Below, one piece after another: positions 34,387 through 45,187 of a stretch of DNA of 64,000 nucleotides. The notes beneath the pieces were generated by a model. The model had not been told where the DNA came from. It saw only the letters and a list, made by a program, of their open reading frames with translations, and did not search any database. This DNA is from Lotus japonicus (Eukaryota; Streptophyta; Magnoliopsida; Fabales; Fabaceae), in the NCBI RefSeq assembly GCF_012489685.1, contig NC_080046.1, positions 36,729,176 to 36,793,175 on the forward strand, read 5' to 3'. The translations under genes were made by a program, and so were the position numbers. The number at the start of each line of letters is the position of its first letter. Position 1 is the stretch's first letter.

Positions 34387-34738
34387 GTTGCAGGTCAGAA
34401 AGAAAAGAAGAAACTGGTTTCTGGTACTCAGACTCCCAAAACCCCAAAAGCATCTCAGGTCTCAGTTCCTGAGAAGAAGACAACGAAGGACAAGAAAGAT
34501 GAGAAGATTGCTGCATCCACTGGAAGGAAGAGGAAACATGTTGCTGAAACTGAATCTAAACCAGATGTCGAGCCTGATGTTCCTGACATTTCCACCTCTG
34601 CCAAGAAAAGGATCAAGGGGAAGAGAATTCCTTTGAATGTTCCAGAGGCACCCATTGACAATGTATCTTTCCACTTTGCCAGTTCTGCACAAAGTTGGAA
34701 GTTTGTTGTTCAGAGAAGGTTAGCCATAGAGATGGAAC
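34387..34738 (+). pseudogene. Sirevirus envelope-like frame, part 2
   Basis: An uninterrupted frame with no start codon of its own, so easy to miss. It begins at the target duplication in the register expected from part 1. A Lys-rich segment (EKKTTKDKKDEK, GRKRKHVAE) leads to KRIPLNVPEAPIDNVSFHF and SWKFVVQRRLAIEMEL, the conserved start of the envelope-like domain. It is cut at GGAAC (34734-34738). Confidence 0.7.
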
Positions 34739-37626
34739 TGAGATGCAAATAAGTAACACAAGAAAGGGGGGTTTGAATTGTGTACTTGAAATTTACGTTT
34801 TAAAAACTTTGTTTTATGAAAAGAATATTAGTTCTTTTAAGAAAACGTTTAAGTATGACTTTTCGTAAATTGTTCAGTGCAGCGGAAGTAAAACAGTAAG
34901 TAAGACAGAACGATCAGCACACATGGATTTATAATGGTTCACCCTAAGCGATTGGGCTACGTCCAATACTTGGCCACCACCAAGATTTTCACTAGCAAGT
35001 ATCAAAGACTTCTCCAATACAAGTATTCGACAGGACTTCTCCAAGTATTATCACGGACTTCTCCAAGTATTCTACAGGGCTCCTCCTACAAGTATTGTTC
35101 AAGACTTCTCCAAAATGTTACAAAGATTTAATCACTCTACAAGGTTTCTCTTCTTTCAAGGGTGGAGGTAGAGAATTTATGGCACTTGTAACACCCCGAT
35201 TTCGGTGGTGTCACTTTAGTGACTTTAAATCAATAGTGCGGAAAATGCGTAAATATTTTTTTTCGTTTTCTTTTCAAATAGAAGACTTAACATAATGTAA
35301 GACCCAAGATTTTAAGCTTAGGATCAGTGGAAGAGATTTCCATTTACGATTAGGGTTGATGTATTGTGAAGGGAAACCTGAACTAGAGTTTACCAAATGA
35401 AATAAATTTATGAAGGAGAAAGTTCAGGAAAAGTCAAAGGATTACATCATGATCGATAAAAGTTATAGTACGATCGTTATACGCTTAACCTAGGTCAGAA
35501 ACCCTAGTATATAGCTAACTTTCACTTTTAGGCACGATGGCAGTTAATTCCAAAAATCTTCAGAGAAATGTTAGAACTTCTCTTTTTCCATATATCACAA
35601 TCGTTTCGAGGCGAAACTCTAGGATCTACGAACGTCCGATTCCAATCATCGGAAGTTTGTCGAAACCGAATCCCTGGTATTTCAAAACCCTAGAATTTCT
35701 CGACAATGAAGACTTTATCTATTCAGAGCTTCAAATGAAGATTCTACACGCGTACACCCATTTCTCTTGATGATTTCAATCTTTCTTCAGAAGGGAGTTT
35801 TCCATTCCGACTTTCGATGCAAAAAGCAACTTATCGGGTAAAATAGTTTTATACCGACTATGCATTAGTTGCCAAAAATACAAGGAGACCTCTTTATAGT
35901 TTTGGAATTCTTTCGCCAAAACATATCTATTAATTCACGGAGAATGACGCCGGAAAAATCAGATTCGCGAAACTTTCATTTTCCCGCGTTTTGCCAACCT
36001 CAAATGAAAGTTTCGCGAATCTGATTTTTTCGGCGTCATTCTCCGTGAATTAATAGATATGTTTTGGCGAAAGAATTCCAAAACTATAAAGAGGTCTCCT
36101 TGTATTTTTGGCAACTAATGCATAGTCGGTATAAAACTATTTTACCCGATAAGTTGCTTTTTGCATCGAATGTCGGAATGGAAAACTTCCTTCTGAAGAA
36201 AGATTGAAATCATCAAGAGAAATGGGTGTACGCGTGTAGAATCTTCATTTGAAGCTCTGAATAGATAAAGTCTTCATTGTCGAGAAATTCTAGGGTTTTG
36301 AAATACCAGGGATTCGGTTTCGGCAAACTTCCGATGATTGGAATCGGACGTTCGTAGATCCTAGAGTTTCGCCTCGAAACGATTGTGATATATGGAAAAA
36401 GAGAAGTTCTAACATTTCTCTGAAGATTTTTGGAATTAACTGCCATCGTGCCTAAAAGTGAAAGTTAGCTATATACTAGGGTTTCTGACCTAGGTTAAGC
36501 GTATAACGATCGTACTATAACTTTTATCGATCATGATGTAATCCTTTGACTTTTCCTGAACTTTCTCCTTCATAAATTTATTTCATTTGGTAAACTCTAG
36601 TTCAGGTTTCCCTTCACAATACATCAACCCTAATCGTAAATGGAAATCTCTTCCACTGATCCTAAGCTTAAAATCTTAGGTCTTACAGCACTGGAACTCT
36701 AAGTGTTTGGGTTCAGATTCGACTTTGAATCACTTATGAGTTCTAACGTAAGTGTGAAGAGAATAAAGAGATTTGACTCTTTTAAGGTACGAGGTTTTCT
36801 CTTTCACTTGCAGAAGTAATGGCTTGTGTTTGACACTTAAGAATTTCTACTTGAGCTTTGAATGTTTTTGAGAAGTTTGGAATGAATGCTTGAATGCTTG
36901 TATTCTTTGAATTAAATCTCTCTTTCTTCAGATCTTCAAGAGTGTCTTAAGTACTTGCTTTCTAGTGTTGTAGCCGTTGAGAGATGAGAACCAACCGTTG
37001 CATTAGCCGTTGTGAAGTAGGATCAGACCATTGATTCAAATGGATTTGGTTGGTAGCTTCATTAAATACGGATTCAGAAGCAAGTCTATCCTTTAGCTAT
37101 AAAGATGATATTTGTCAGCTAGTAGGTGGTGATAGACTTTGGGCTACTTTTCAGACATGAGACAATTTGGCAATTTGATGTTGACTGCTTGTACTTTTCC
37201 TCGTGGGTCAGCGTGCCTTTAGCTGAGGGAAATTGTCTTCACTTGATCTAGTCCGAAAATCAATCAAGTGGTTGCCTCTTGATTAGAATGTTGGGCAACT
37301 GGTTGTAATCAAACTATAACTTTTGGCGCTCAAAATACTTACTTCTATAAATCTGACTAATGACGTGGCATTGAACGGTCAGACATTAGAGGCTTGAATA
37401 AGAGTTAGTTCTCTTCTGCAGAACTGTTTTGCAACTTCTAAAGTCTTCTTCTTTCTGCGACATTTTCCTTTTTGAAATGATAGAACGTTGAAGCGTATAG
37501 CCTTTACTCGAGTTTCACCTGAAATTCAAGTGTAGTGGTGAGTTTAATTTTCAGCGAAACTTCTTACTATAAAATTGTTATAATCAAAATAAGATTAAAA
37601 GCGTTATGATGCGTTTGAACTTAACA
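34739..37626 (-). mobile_element. Copia solo LTR containing a nested gypsy LTR
   Basis: Plus-strand ends are TGAGATGC and CTTAACA, with target duplication GGAAC (34734-34738 and 37627-37631). On the minus strand it starts TGTTAAGTTC, a typical copia LTR opening. Without the nested 35187-36687 element it is about 1.39 kb. A G-run (about 34765-34770) followed by TTTGAATTG resembles the end of the other copia LTRs here. No internal domain is present. Confidence 0.75.
35187..36687 (-). mobile_element. Fold-back gypsy LTR derivative
   Basis: 1501 bp flanked by target duplication GCACT (35182-35186, 36688-36692). The first 109 bp (TGTAACACCCCGATTTCGG...) is the LTR 3' edge in reverse. Then a large inverted repeat follows: 35296-35981 and 36002-36687, 686 bp arms around a 20 bp loop. 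Both arms are the LTR 5' end (TGTAAGACC...), similar to 59700-60400. The paired 77-codon frames at 35537-35770 and 36213-36446 are mirror copies with one residue difference and not genes. Confidence 0.85.
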
Positions 37627-38544
37627 GGAACTCCATGAAGATGCTTTGGAACTCAAGGAGGTCATGGATCTGTTGTTTGATGCAGGTTTGATGAAGACTG
37701 TCAAGGACATTGGCAGATGCTATACTCAACTGGTTAGGGACTTCATTGTGAACATCCCTACAGACTGTGATGATGAGAGCAGTTCTGAGTATAGGAAGGT
37801 CTATATTAGAGGAAAGTGTGTTAATTTTTCTCCTAAAGTTGTTAATGAGTTTTTGGGAAGAAGTCCGGTTGCTGGGACTGATGAAGAGCCCGATTTGAAT
37901 AGGGTTGCTATGACCCTGACTGGCAAGATGGTCAAGAAGTGGCCAAAGAAAGGATTGCTTCTTTCTAGGAAGTTAACTACCAAGTATGTTGTACTTTTCA
38001 AGATTGGATGTGCAAATTGGATGGCAACAAATCACTTGTCTGGTGTAACTGCTCCCCTAGCCAGGATGCTCTATCTGATTGGAACTGGTGGTGAGTTTGA
38101 TTTTGGTAAACTTGTTTTTGACCAGACTCTGAAGCATGCAGGTTCTTATGCTGTGAGACTGCCAATTCTTTTTCCCTGCCTCTTGTCTGAACTGATTGTA
38201 CAACAACATCATCATGTTGTGAGGGCTGATGAACCACAAGGTAAGAGCCCTATGCCTCTCAAGTTTGATTATCGCATGTTTGCTGGGACACATGTTCTAG
38301 ACATTGTGCTGTCTGCAACAAAGGGCTCTGCCAGTGCCAGTGGCACTCAGGCAGTTGGTTCAAGCAAAGATGATATCTTGGCTGAATTGAGGGGTTGTCT
38401 CCAAGTCCTTGGATGACACTATTCAGGCTGAATGTGGACAAGCTCATCAAGGCCATGACACAGGTTCCTGCTGCTGCTGAGGATGAGGTTGAAGAGGCCG
38501 CTGAGAATGTTGAGAAAGACACTACTGCTGTTGAGGAAGAGTAA
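37627..38544 (+). pseudogene. Sirevirus envelope-like frame, part 3
   Basis: Resumes in the expected register. It carries the conserved domain: LKEVMDLLFDAGLMKTV, VRDFIVNIPTDC, YIRGKCVNFSPKVVNEFLGR, KYVVLFKIGCANWMATNH, FDFGKLVFDQTLKHAGSYAV and MFAGTHVLDI. The frame stops at 38416 after a slip. Another frame continues with LIKAMTQ and a Glu-rich tail to a TAA near 38541. With parts 1 and 2 the uninterrupted total would be about 597 residues before the slip, similar to related envelope-like proteins. Confidence 0.75.
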
Positions 38545-39142
38545 GCTCAGTATGAGACTGCTGGAGAGGATGATGGTGAGTCTGAAAGGGAAAATGAAGA
38601 GTCTGATGAAGAAGAAAAGGAGGATGTCACTGGCTCAACCAGTTCTGCCACTCGTAGCACATCTCTTTAAATTTGCTCTTTTTCCTTTTGGATGTATTTG
38701 ATGCAGCCTTGTGTGGCTCTATAACTACTACATTTGCTCTTGGTCTGTAATAAGTCTGAATGTGGATATGTGTACCTTGTCTCTTTACATTGGCTGTTGT
38801 ATAATCGTATGACTATTCTTCATTGAGCCTTTGCCAAATTGTGCTAATAAGGGGAAGTAATGGTGGTTAGTTGGTTGATGTGAGGTTGTTGTTGATGTGC
38901 AGTAAGTATCTTGAAATGTGTTGTGCAGACAAGGTTGATATGATGTGTTTTTCTGCTGTGGTGTACTCTGTTCCTAGTTTGTGTTACTGCACTTGGGTGT
39001 TCATAGCTGCTGATAATAGCTATGTTGTTGGAAGTGTTTTAAGCTACCTTGATATGGTCTGGTTCACTCTTCACTGGTTTTTCAAGCTACAAGTGTTCTG
39101 AAGAGTCTTTATGGTAGTGTAGTATATTAGCTCAAATTTGAC
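38545..39142 (+). other. Sirevirus 3' non-coding region
   Basis: Follows the envelope-like frame and leads to the polypurine tract. The first about 100 bp is still Glu-rich in translation (ESERENEESDEEEKED). The remaining short frames, including 38871-39101, show no known motif. Confidence 0.6.
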
Positions 39143-39152
39143 AAAGGGGGAG
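39143..39152 (+). promoter_or_regulatory. Polypurine tract of the Sirevirus
   Basis: AAAGGGGGAG directly before a TGTTG LTR start, the usual priming site for plus-strand synthesis in copia elements. Confidence 0.75.
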
Positions 39153-39154
39153 AT

Positions 39155-40060
39155 TGTTGTTCCTTTGTTTGGTTGTCTGCATTTTAGCTAAGTTTGTGTG
39201 TGCCAACTTGTCGGACCTGATGTTGTAACATCTTGCCTATGACATATGTCCCTGAGTATTTGTTATTAGTTGGTTATTTGGTTATCTGTGAAGCTTTGTA
39301 TTCAAGTCAGGTTTCTGCTAGAAGCTTCTGTGCACCGTCAAGGAATATTCCGTGTGTAATCAAACCCGGTTCAAGGGGCTTTGATTTGGAGCTATTTATG
39401 GAAGTTGGTATCTGCTTAATTATTGCTTGTACGAGGATCTGGTGCAGATTTGTGACTCGGTTGTTTCAAATAAGAACTTCCTGATATTGTGTATGAACCG
39501 TGTGATCTTTCAAGCCCAATGAAGACAAGGCCTGGAAGACTATATATGAAGATCCAAGACCTAGGCTCTATGTGCGGAACATATTATTGTATTAGGGTTT
39601 TTATCGAGTTCATACTGCTTGTACTCTTAGCAACTTTATGCCATTGTTGTGAGCTAAGGGTGAGTGTTTACTGTGTGATCTTGAGATCTGTCTTTGTAAC
39701 TCATATTTGAGTTCAATTACTGTGGCAGTGGTTGTGAGAGAGTGAGAGGGAGTTCTCATACTTAGGGGGAGACCTAAGTAATATTCCACGGGTAGAGATA
39801 GGTAGAAAAGGTAGTTAAACTGGGGTAGTTCCTATGAGACCTTTTATGTACAATTTCTCTATAATAGTTGATTATCTCTCTTGGGTGAAAACCCTCCAAA
39901 CGTAGGTGATATTGCACCAAACTGGGTTAACAATTTCCTGTGTCATTTTATTGTTTTTCAGTTGCTTATCTTGTTGCATTATTTGCTTTGTTTGTAATGT
40001 TGTACAAGATGTCTTAGACTTCTGGTAGAACATCCGTGTTATAATTGCCAGAATTTAAGT
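39155..40060 (+). repeat. Sirevirus 3' LTR (right edge uncertain)
   Basis: Begins TGTTGTTCC after the polypurine tract and includes AACCCTCCAAACGTAGGTG, a motif I associate with the end of legume Sirevirus LTRs. The right boundary is set only roughly, because unrelated sequence with a minus-strand primer site follows by 40130. Without a 5' LTR the ends cannot be compared. Confidence 0.55.
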
Positions 40061-40129
40061 CGCCATTTGAGTTTTTCACACCGGTCCGGATCTCTGAACA
40101 CTGTTAAGTGTGCTTATCTGAACTCACGC

Positions 40130-40141
40130 TCTGATAATAAT
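40130..40141 (-). promoter_or_regulatory. Degenerate primer-binding site of a minus-strand copia element
   Basis: On the minus strand the LTR end (CCTTCA at 40142) is followed by ATTATTATCAGAGC, a mutated TGGTATCAGAGC. This shows that 40142-44555 is a 5' LTR whose internal domain has been lost, apart from perhaps 80 bp. Confidence 0.55.
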
Positions 40142-42532
40142 TGAAGGTATGAAAAACACTAGAAAGGGGGGGGGTTGAATAGGGTTTTGAAGTTTTAAGG
40201 CTTTCTCTCAAAGATATTGACAATCTTTTCAGTATAAAGAATAAGAGGTGCAAGAGATGAAGGATGGAGAAATGCACACAATGATTTTATCCTGGTTCAC
40301 TTGATGAATCACTCAAGCTAATCCAGTCAACCCGTTAAGGTGATTTCTTCCTACTTAGAATAAGGCAATCAACTATTCAAAGATTGTTACAACTGCACTA
40401 GCACACCTTGCTCAGTGACTAACAACCTATGAACTAGCAACACTAAGACAACCTTGACTTAGACTTCTCAAGAATACTGACCTCACTGGTCTCTCAAGGA
40501 AATACAAACAAGGTTCGTAAAAGGTTTGGTTTACAAAGAAAGGCTTCTGATGTAAGACCCGGTTTTAGGGCATATTATTTTAATAAAAATATCAAATAGT
40601 ATTCTGTGAACTATTTGTGTTATATGTGATACTATGCCTTTAGAAAGGGAATTTATTTTATTATGGACATTATTACACCTTAACATTATCTAGATGACGA
40701 TGTACTCGTCATTACGGTCGTTTTGAGTGTAATATCGCTAGGGTTCGGCGACGACGACTTTTAGTTCAAAATCGGCCCGATAGCGGCGATGAACTGGCGA
40801 ATCGAGTCGGTAAGGAGGATTTCGTGGGCCAAACCTTATGGGAGGTGTTGGGCATGATTCTAAGGATATTCCATGAGGGAATATTCCTTTCTTTCATTTT
40901 TGAGGGTTTTATCTAAATAAAATAGGGATTTATTTAAATAATTAATTCTGAAAAATATTTTTAAGTTATTATGAGAGTGATGCACGAAATTCTGATAAAG
41001 TTTTTGAATTTAAATTTGAAGTTGTGATGCATTTAGGAGGGAAATTGTGTATTTAATGCATTATTAATCTTTGAGTTTTTTATTTAAATTATTATTTTAA
41101 ATATTGTTTTGAGAAAATATGAGCATGGTGAAGTGGTGGACGGCCAAGGCATGAGGAGGAGGAAAAATGAGTCTTTTGCAAGTATTTTCCTTTTCTAGCT
41201 AGGTTTTATGAGTGAGAAATTTTAGGGATTTTGGTTCCTTGACTTTCAATTAATGAGGGATTAATATTTGAGTTTTTAAAACCTTCAAGGATCTCCTCAT
41301 ATCTGATTGAAAACCTTTTGGACTCAGATTTTAATAATTAAAAAGATTAGGGATTTAAATGTTTTTTTAAGAGGGTTTTATTAGGAATTTTTTTTGAAAA
41401 ACCCTAGTTGTGTGTGTGTGTGGCCGCCGGCCATCTATAGAGAGAGGAGAGGAGTTTCTATTTTTCTTTTCAAACCAAGGGAGTGTTGGAGATAGAGACC
41501 CACAAAACACTTCTACATTCACAAACTACATACACAAAAAGAAGGAGTTCACGTGAAAGAGGCTAGGAAAAGAAGGTTTTGGGCGTGAAGAAGGCAAGGG
41601 GGAGGAAGGATCTGCGTGAGGCTCAAAAGCAAGGGGAAAGATTAGTGACTCACCACCATCATCCATCTTCCTTTCTTCTCAGTCTTGAATAAAGTGAGGG
41701 CTTTTCCGGTCTTGGGTAGAGTCTAGGCTTTGTGTTGCATGAATCTTGTTGTATGTGTGCAAAACCTCTTGTGATTGATGATATGTTGTCTCTTTAACAT
41801 GTAAAACCTTATATGATTGAGTAGAGCCTTTCTTGAACATGTTATAGGGCCAAAGTTTCTGTTTTTACTTTCTCTAAAGTTTTGATGCCATAATCTATGA
41901 AAATTTTTAGGCGAAATCATGCCAAACTTGATGATTATCCTTGAATCTATGTTGATAGTCTAAATCATGCGTTTAGAATGAGTTATGTGGTGATAAACAT
42001 GATGTAAATGTTTCTGGATTTTGTATGGGTGTATGATGAAGCATGATAACAAGTGTTATTGGATGCCCTAATTATGGTATGGCCGAAACCCTAATTTGTT
42101 TAGGGTTAGGCGTGTTTGATTTTTCTTGTCTATGGATATGAGTTGATGATAGTTGTTGGATTTTTATACAAGATTTGTACAAAAGTATGATGACATGATG
42201 ATTTGTTAAATTGATGATGTTTGGCCGAACCCTAATGCTCCCTAGGGTTAGGCGTTTGACCTTGTTTATGTGATGGGAGATGCTTGACAAATTTTCTGTT
42301 TTGGCAAGGATGAGGGAAAACCATAACCTCTCATTGATATGCTATGCATGATGGTTTATTGGTTTACTTCTAAATTATAATGTTGGTAGCCAAACATAGA
42401 GATGCGAACTTCACTTGCAAGTAGTGAATGATATGGGCATATGGCTATAGTGCTAGGGTATAGGCTATGGACCATGAGAACGATGGTGTCGTTAGAGACA
42501 AACGGTTGCTTGCACGCGAGGAAGAATTTGTG

Positions 42533-42640
42533 GATTGACTGTGTTGGTCTCAACGTGATAACCTTGATTTAGTCATGGGATAAGGATTGACTGTGTTGGT
42601 CTCCACGTGACTTGGGTCGACTGTGTTGGTCCCCTTGTGT
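42533..42640 (+). repeat. TTGACTGTGTTGGTC repeats in LTR
   Basis: Three copies of GACTGTGTTGGTC with variable spacers (about 42537, 42589 and 42609), 1.11-1.22 kb from the LTR 3' end. The conserved GTTCATCTGCGGATGAT just beyond shows that this is the same position as 32340-32475 in the reverse-oriented family member. Confidence 0.7.
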
Positions 42641-42958
42641 TGTTCATCTGCGGATGATCGAGATTGGATCCAAGGTATTAAGGTGGTTTTGTGAATGGTG
42701 AGGACGTTAGTCTAACTGAACTTTAGGGTTGCTAACTCTAGATGTGAGAATATGAGACTGATATTTCATTGTATGATTATCATGAACTCTATTATTTGTG
42801 ACTTGTGCATGGGAACTGACCCTTTATTATCTGTTATTTGTTTGTTCTTGGGGGGCCCATATTTTTGACTTGTGCATGGGAACTGACACTCCGTGATGAG
42901 CACAAGGATGAGGCTTGGGTGACCGACGCGCACCAGGTCCGCCGAATCTACGTCGGCA

Positions 42959-43396
42959 ATGCTACTCTTCGGTGCACCAACAAAAAAGGGAGAATGGATT
43001 GAATCTCAACTGCATACTGGAAGGGTGGAACTACTGTTCGCACCCTATCGCTTCCAAACACCTTCGGACTTGGAATCAGAGCAATCTTCCAACTTAGAGG
43101 CTGAGTCGGAGTCGAATCCGTCTGAGAATATGTCGGTAGAGGAGAGTGAACCATCAGTGGAACCCGAGGACCTGCCGAAGACAAAGATGAAAGAGGAGGA
43201 GCTTCCACCGCTGCAAGGGGAGCCTTGGATCTTGGAGAACCCAAGTGAAGAAGTGCTGAAGGCCCAGAGTTTCTTTAGATTGGTAGTCAATCAGTACTTT
43301 CAGCAGAAAGGCGAAATTTATCGAGGTCTGAGGAACCGTTTGCCAAGGAATTTCACCGACAAGCCATTACCGGATGACGACTACACCTCTGAGTAA
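42959..43396 (+). CDS. LTR-embedded acidic open frame, unknown function
   Basis: 145 codons ending 356 bp from the LTR 3' end. It is related to the frame at 31649-31999: ESQLHTGRVELLFAPYRFQ here, against a similar SQ...G.V...P.RFQ run there. Both then become Glu/Ser-rich. Just upstream, another frame reads HQVRRIYVGNATL, matching the VRRFYVGG stretch in the other copy, so one frameshift separates the halves. No domain is recognised. Confidence 0.45.
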   Translation: MLLFGAPTKKGEWIESQLHTGRVELLFAPYRFQTPSDLESEQSSNLEAESESNPSENMSVEESEPSVEPEDLPKTKMKEEELPPLQGEPWILENPSEEVLKAQSFFRLVVNQYFQQKGEIYRGLRNRLPRNFTDKPLPDDDYTSE

Positions 43397-44555
43397 GAAG
43401 AGGAAGAGGTCAAGGAATAGGGTTGGGTTGAGGGACATTTATTTTCTTTTGGGTTGAGAGTTACCAAGATTGGGGCATTGAACAATTTACCTTGTTTTCG
43501 TTTTGGATAATCAAATTTTGATGTAATTTACTTTTGGTTTCAGGCGTATGTTCCATACTTATTTCAGGGTGTTATTTAAAAGGGTTTGCGATTTGATTAC
43601 TTCCGCGTGTTTTTGAAAATGTTATGTTTCAAGAGTTTCTTAAAATCAAACGTTTGTTATTAATCAAGATTAATAATTGAATCAACGAAAATTCTTTATG
43701 AAATTTATGATGTTTGGTTACTGTGTGACACTCGAGAAATCGGGGCGTTACATCTGAGTTAAGCAAAGGTAAACACAATAAGAACAATGAAGAAATATTG
43801 CTAAGGTATTCGCTTGTAGTTTTTCACTTGAATTGCACAATAGTTTCTTAGTCAATTTCTTCTATCTTCAGCCTTTAAATACTCTAACGTTTAGGGCTTG
43901 TATCCGTTGAAAGAATCCATCAGTTGGAGGGCAATTCTGGAAATTCCAAAACCTGCTATGGCTGATCATCATAGGTAAGGCGGTCAGAATAGTACACTAC
44001 TTTGTACAATTGAAAATGACATTGCCTTAGCCTATTTGACTCTTGATCTTGGGCGACGCTTCATGTTGGAACTTGTGAAGCAATGTGATCAGAGTCAGAA
44101 GGAAGCTTGGATCCTCTGACCTTCAGAACTTCTCCTTCTTGACCGTTCATTCTGAACTTCTGGTCTTCAGAACTTGAAGGGCTTTGGTCTTGGAAGTCAG
44201 CTTACTCTTGGACTTCAGAGTCTTCAAGTCTTCAGCTTCTGGACTGTTCCTCAGAACATCTGGTCTTTAGAGCTTTAGTGCTTGAACCTTTCAGATTCCA
44301 CATCAGAGCTTTAATCTTCAGAACATCTGAAGCGTTTATTACCGTTTAGAAGAACGTAGTGATTGCAGAAGCGTTACAAAGGTTACTCTTTGGTCTTTAA
44401 CTTCTGATGAGTTTGGCCTTTGAATCAGAATCGGAGCCTGTTTGTCACACACTTAAAAGACAAACGTTAGAGTACCCTAATTGTTCATACACAAAAATAA
44501 ACTTGTTATCATCAAAACATAGAGTTGTACCACCAGACCAAATCTTGGCCTTACA

Positions 44556-45187
44556 GTTTTCATGGTTTAGCAAGTTTTTATAGAAGGTTTGTGAGGAACT
44601 TTAGTTCCATTGCTGCACCTTTGAATGAACTTGTTAAAAAGAATGTGATTTTCAAGTGGGATGGTGTGCATGAAAACTCTTTTAATTCTTTGAAAGATAA
44701 GCTGACCAATGCACCTTTGCTTTGTTTGCCTAATTTTGATAAAGCTTTTGAAATCAAATGTGATGCTTCTGGTGTTGGAATAGGTGCTGTTTTGATGCAG
44801 GATTCCAAACCGATTGCATATTTTAGTGAGAAGCTTAGAGGAGCAGTGTTCAATTATCCAACATATGAAAAGGAGCTTTATGCATTGGTAAGAACTTTGC
44901 AAAGTTGGCAGCACTATTTGTGGCTAAGAGAGTTTGCCATCCATTCTGACCATCAAAGCTTGAAGTTGCTAAGTTCTCAAGGAAAGCTTCAAAAAAGACA
45001 TGCCAAGTGGTTGGAGTTCATTGAGATGTTTCCTTATGTGATCAAGTACAAGAATGGTAAGGAAAACATTGTGGTTGATGCTTTGTCTAGAAGGTATGCA
45101 CTGCTTACTTCCTTGCAAACAAAACTGCTTGGGTTTGAGCATATCAAGGACTTGTATGCCAATGACTTTGATTTTGGACAGGTATGA
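44556..45187 (+). pseudogene. pol: Gypsy RT C-terminus and RNase H
   Basis: Ty3/gypsy pol picked up mid-domain: [24 protein letters not shown] (RT connection), then RNase H with [40 protein letters not shown] and IHSDHQSLK, so its acidic residues are present. [10 protein letters not shown] ends the RNase H region. RT fingers and palm are missing because a copia LTR abuts on the left. A stop at 45185-45187 precedes the integrase. Confidence 0.85.

Larger units (their letters stand above)
7580..40060 (+). mobile_element. Sirevirus-like Ty1/copia element, multiply interrupted
   Basis: Collinear pieces run gag, protease, integrase, RT, RNase H, envelope-like frame, polypurine tract and 3' LTR, as in SIRE1-type copia elements. 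The pieces are 7580-7897, 9056-10942, 27574-28181, 29290-31330, 34387-34738 and 37627-40060. The 5' LTR is absent. Five insertions separate the pieces, and frames line up across the precise insertions when the insert and one target duplication are ignored. Several stops, frameshifts and one deletion show the element is dead. It is the oldest layer of this region. Confidence 0.8.
40551..43752 (+). mobile_element. Gypsy solo LTR (3202 bp)
   Basis: TGTAAGACCCGG to CGGGGCGTTACA, with perfect target duplication TCTGA (40546-40550, 43753-43757). Plus orientation, same family as 31331-34386. It contains a tandem-repeat block at 42533-42640 and an embedded frame at 42959-43396. Confidence 0.9.
40142..44555 (-). 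mobile_element. Copia LTR with nested gypsy solo LTR
   Basis: Same family as 28182-29289, reversed. The plus-strand left end is TGAAGGTATGAAAAAC with a G-run, and the right end GGCCTTACA follows ACAACTCTATG-like sequence. Removing the nested 40551-43752 element leaves about 1.2 kb. No target duplication is found, because the left flank is internal copia sequence and the right flank is gypsy pol. A deletion has joined unrelated sequences. Confidence 0.7.

Noticed and set aside
35537..36446. Two convergent 77-codon genes
   Set aside because: They are mirror images in the two arms of the fold-back, with LTR sequence throughout.
38871..39101. Small membrane protein gene downstream of env-like frame
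   Set aside because: Hydrophobic by composition only; it lies in the 3' non-coding region before the polypurine tract, with no conserved motif.
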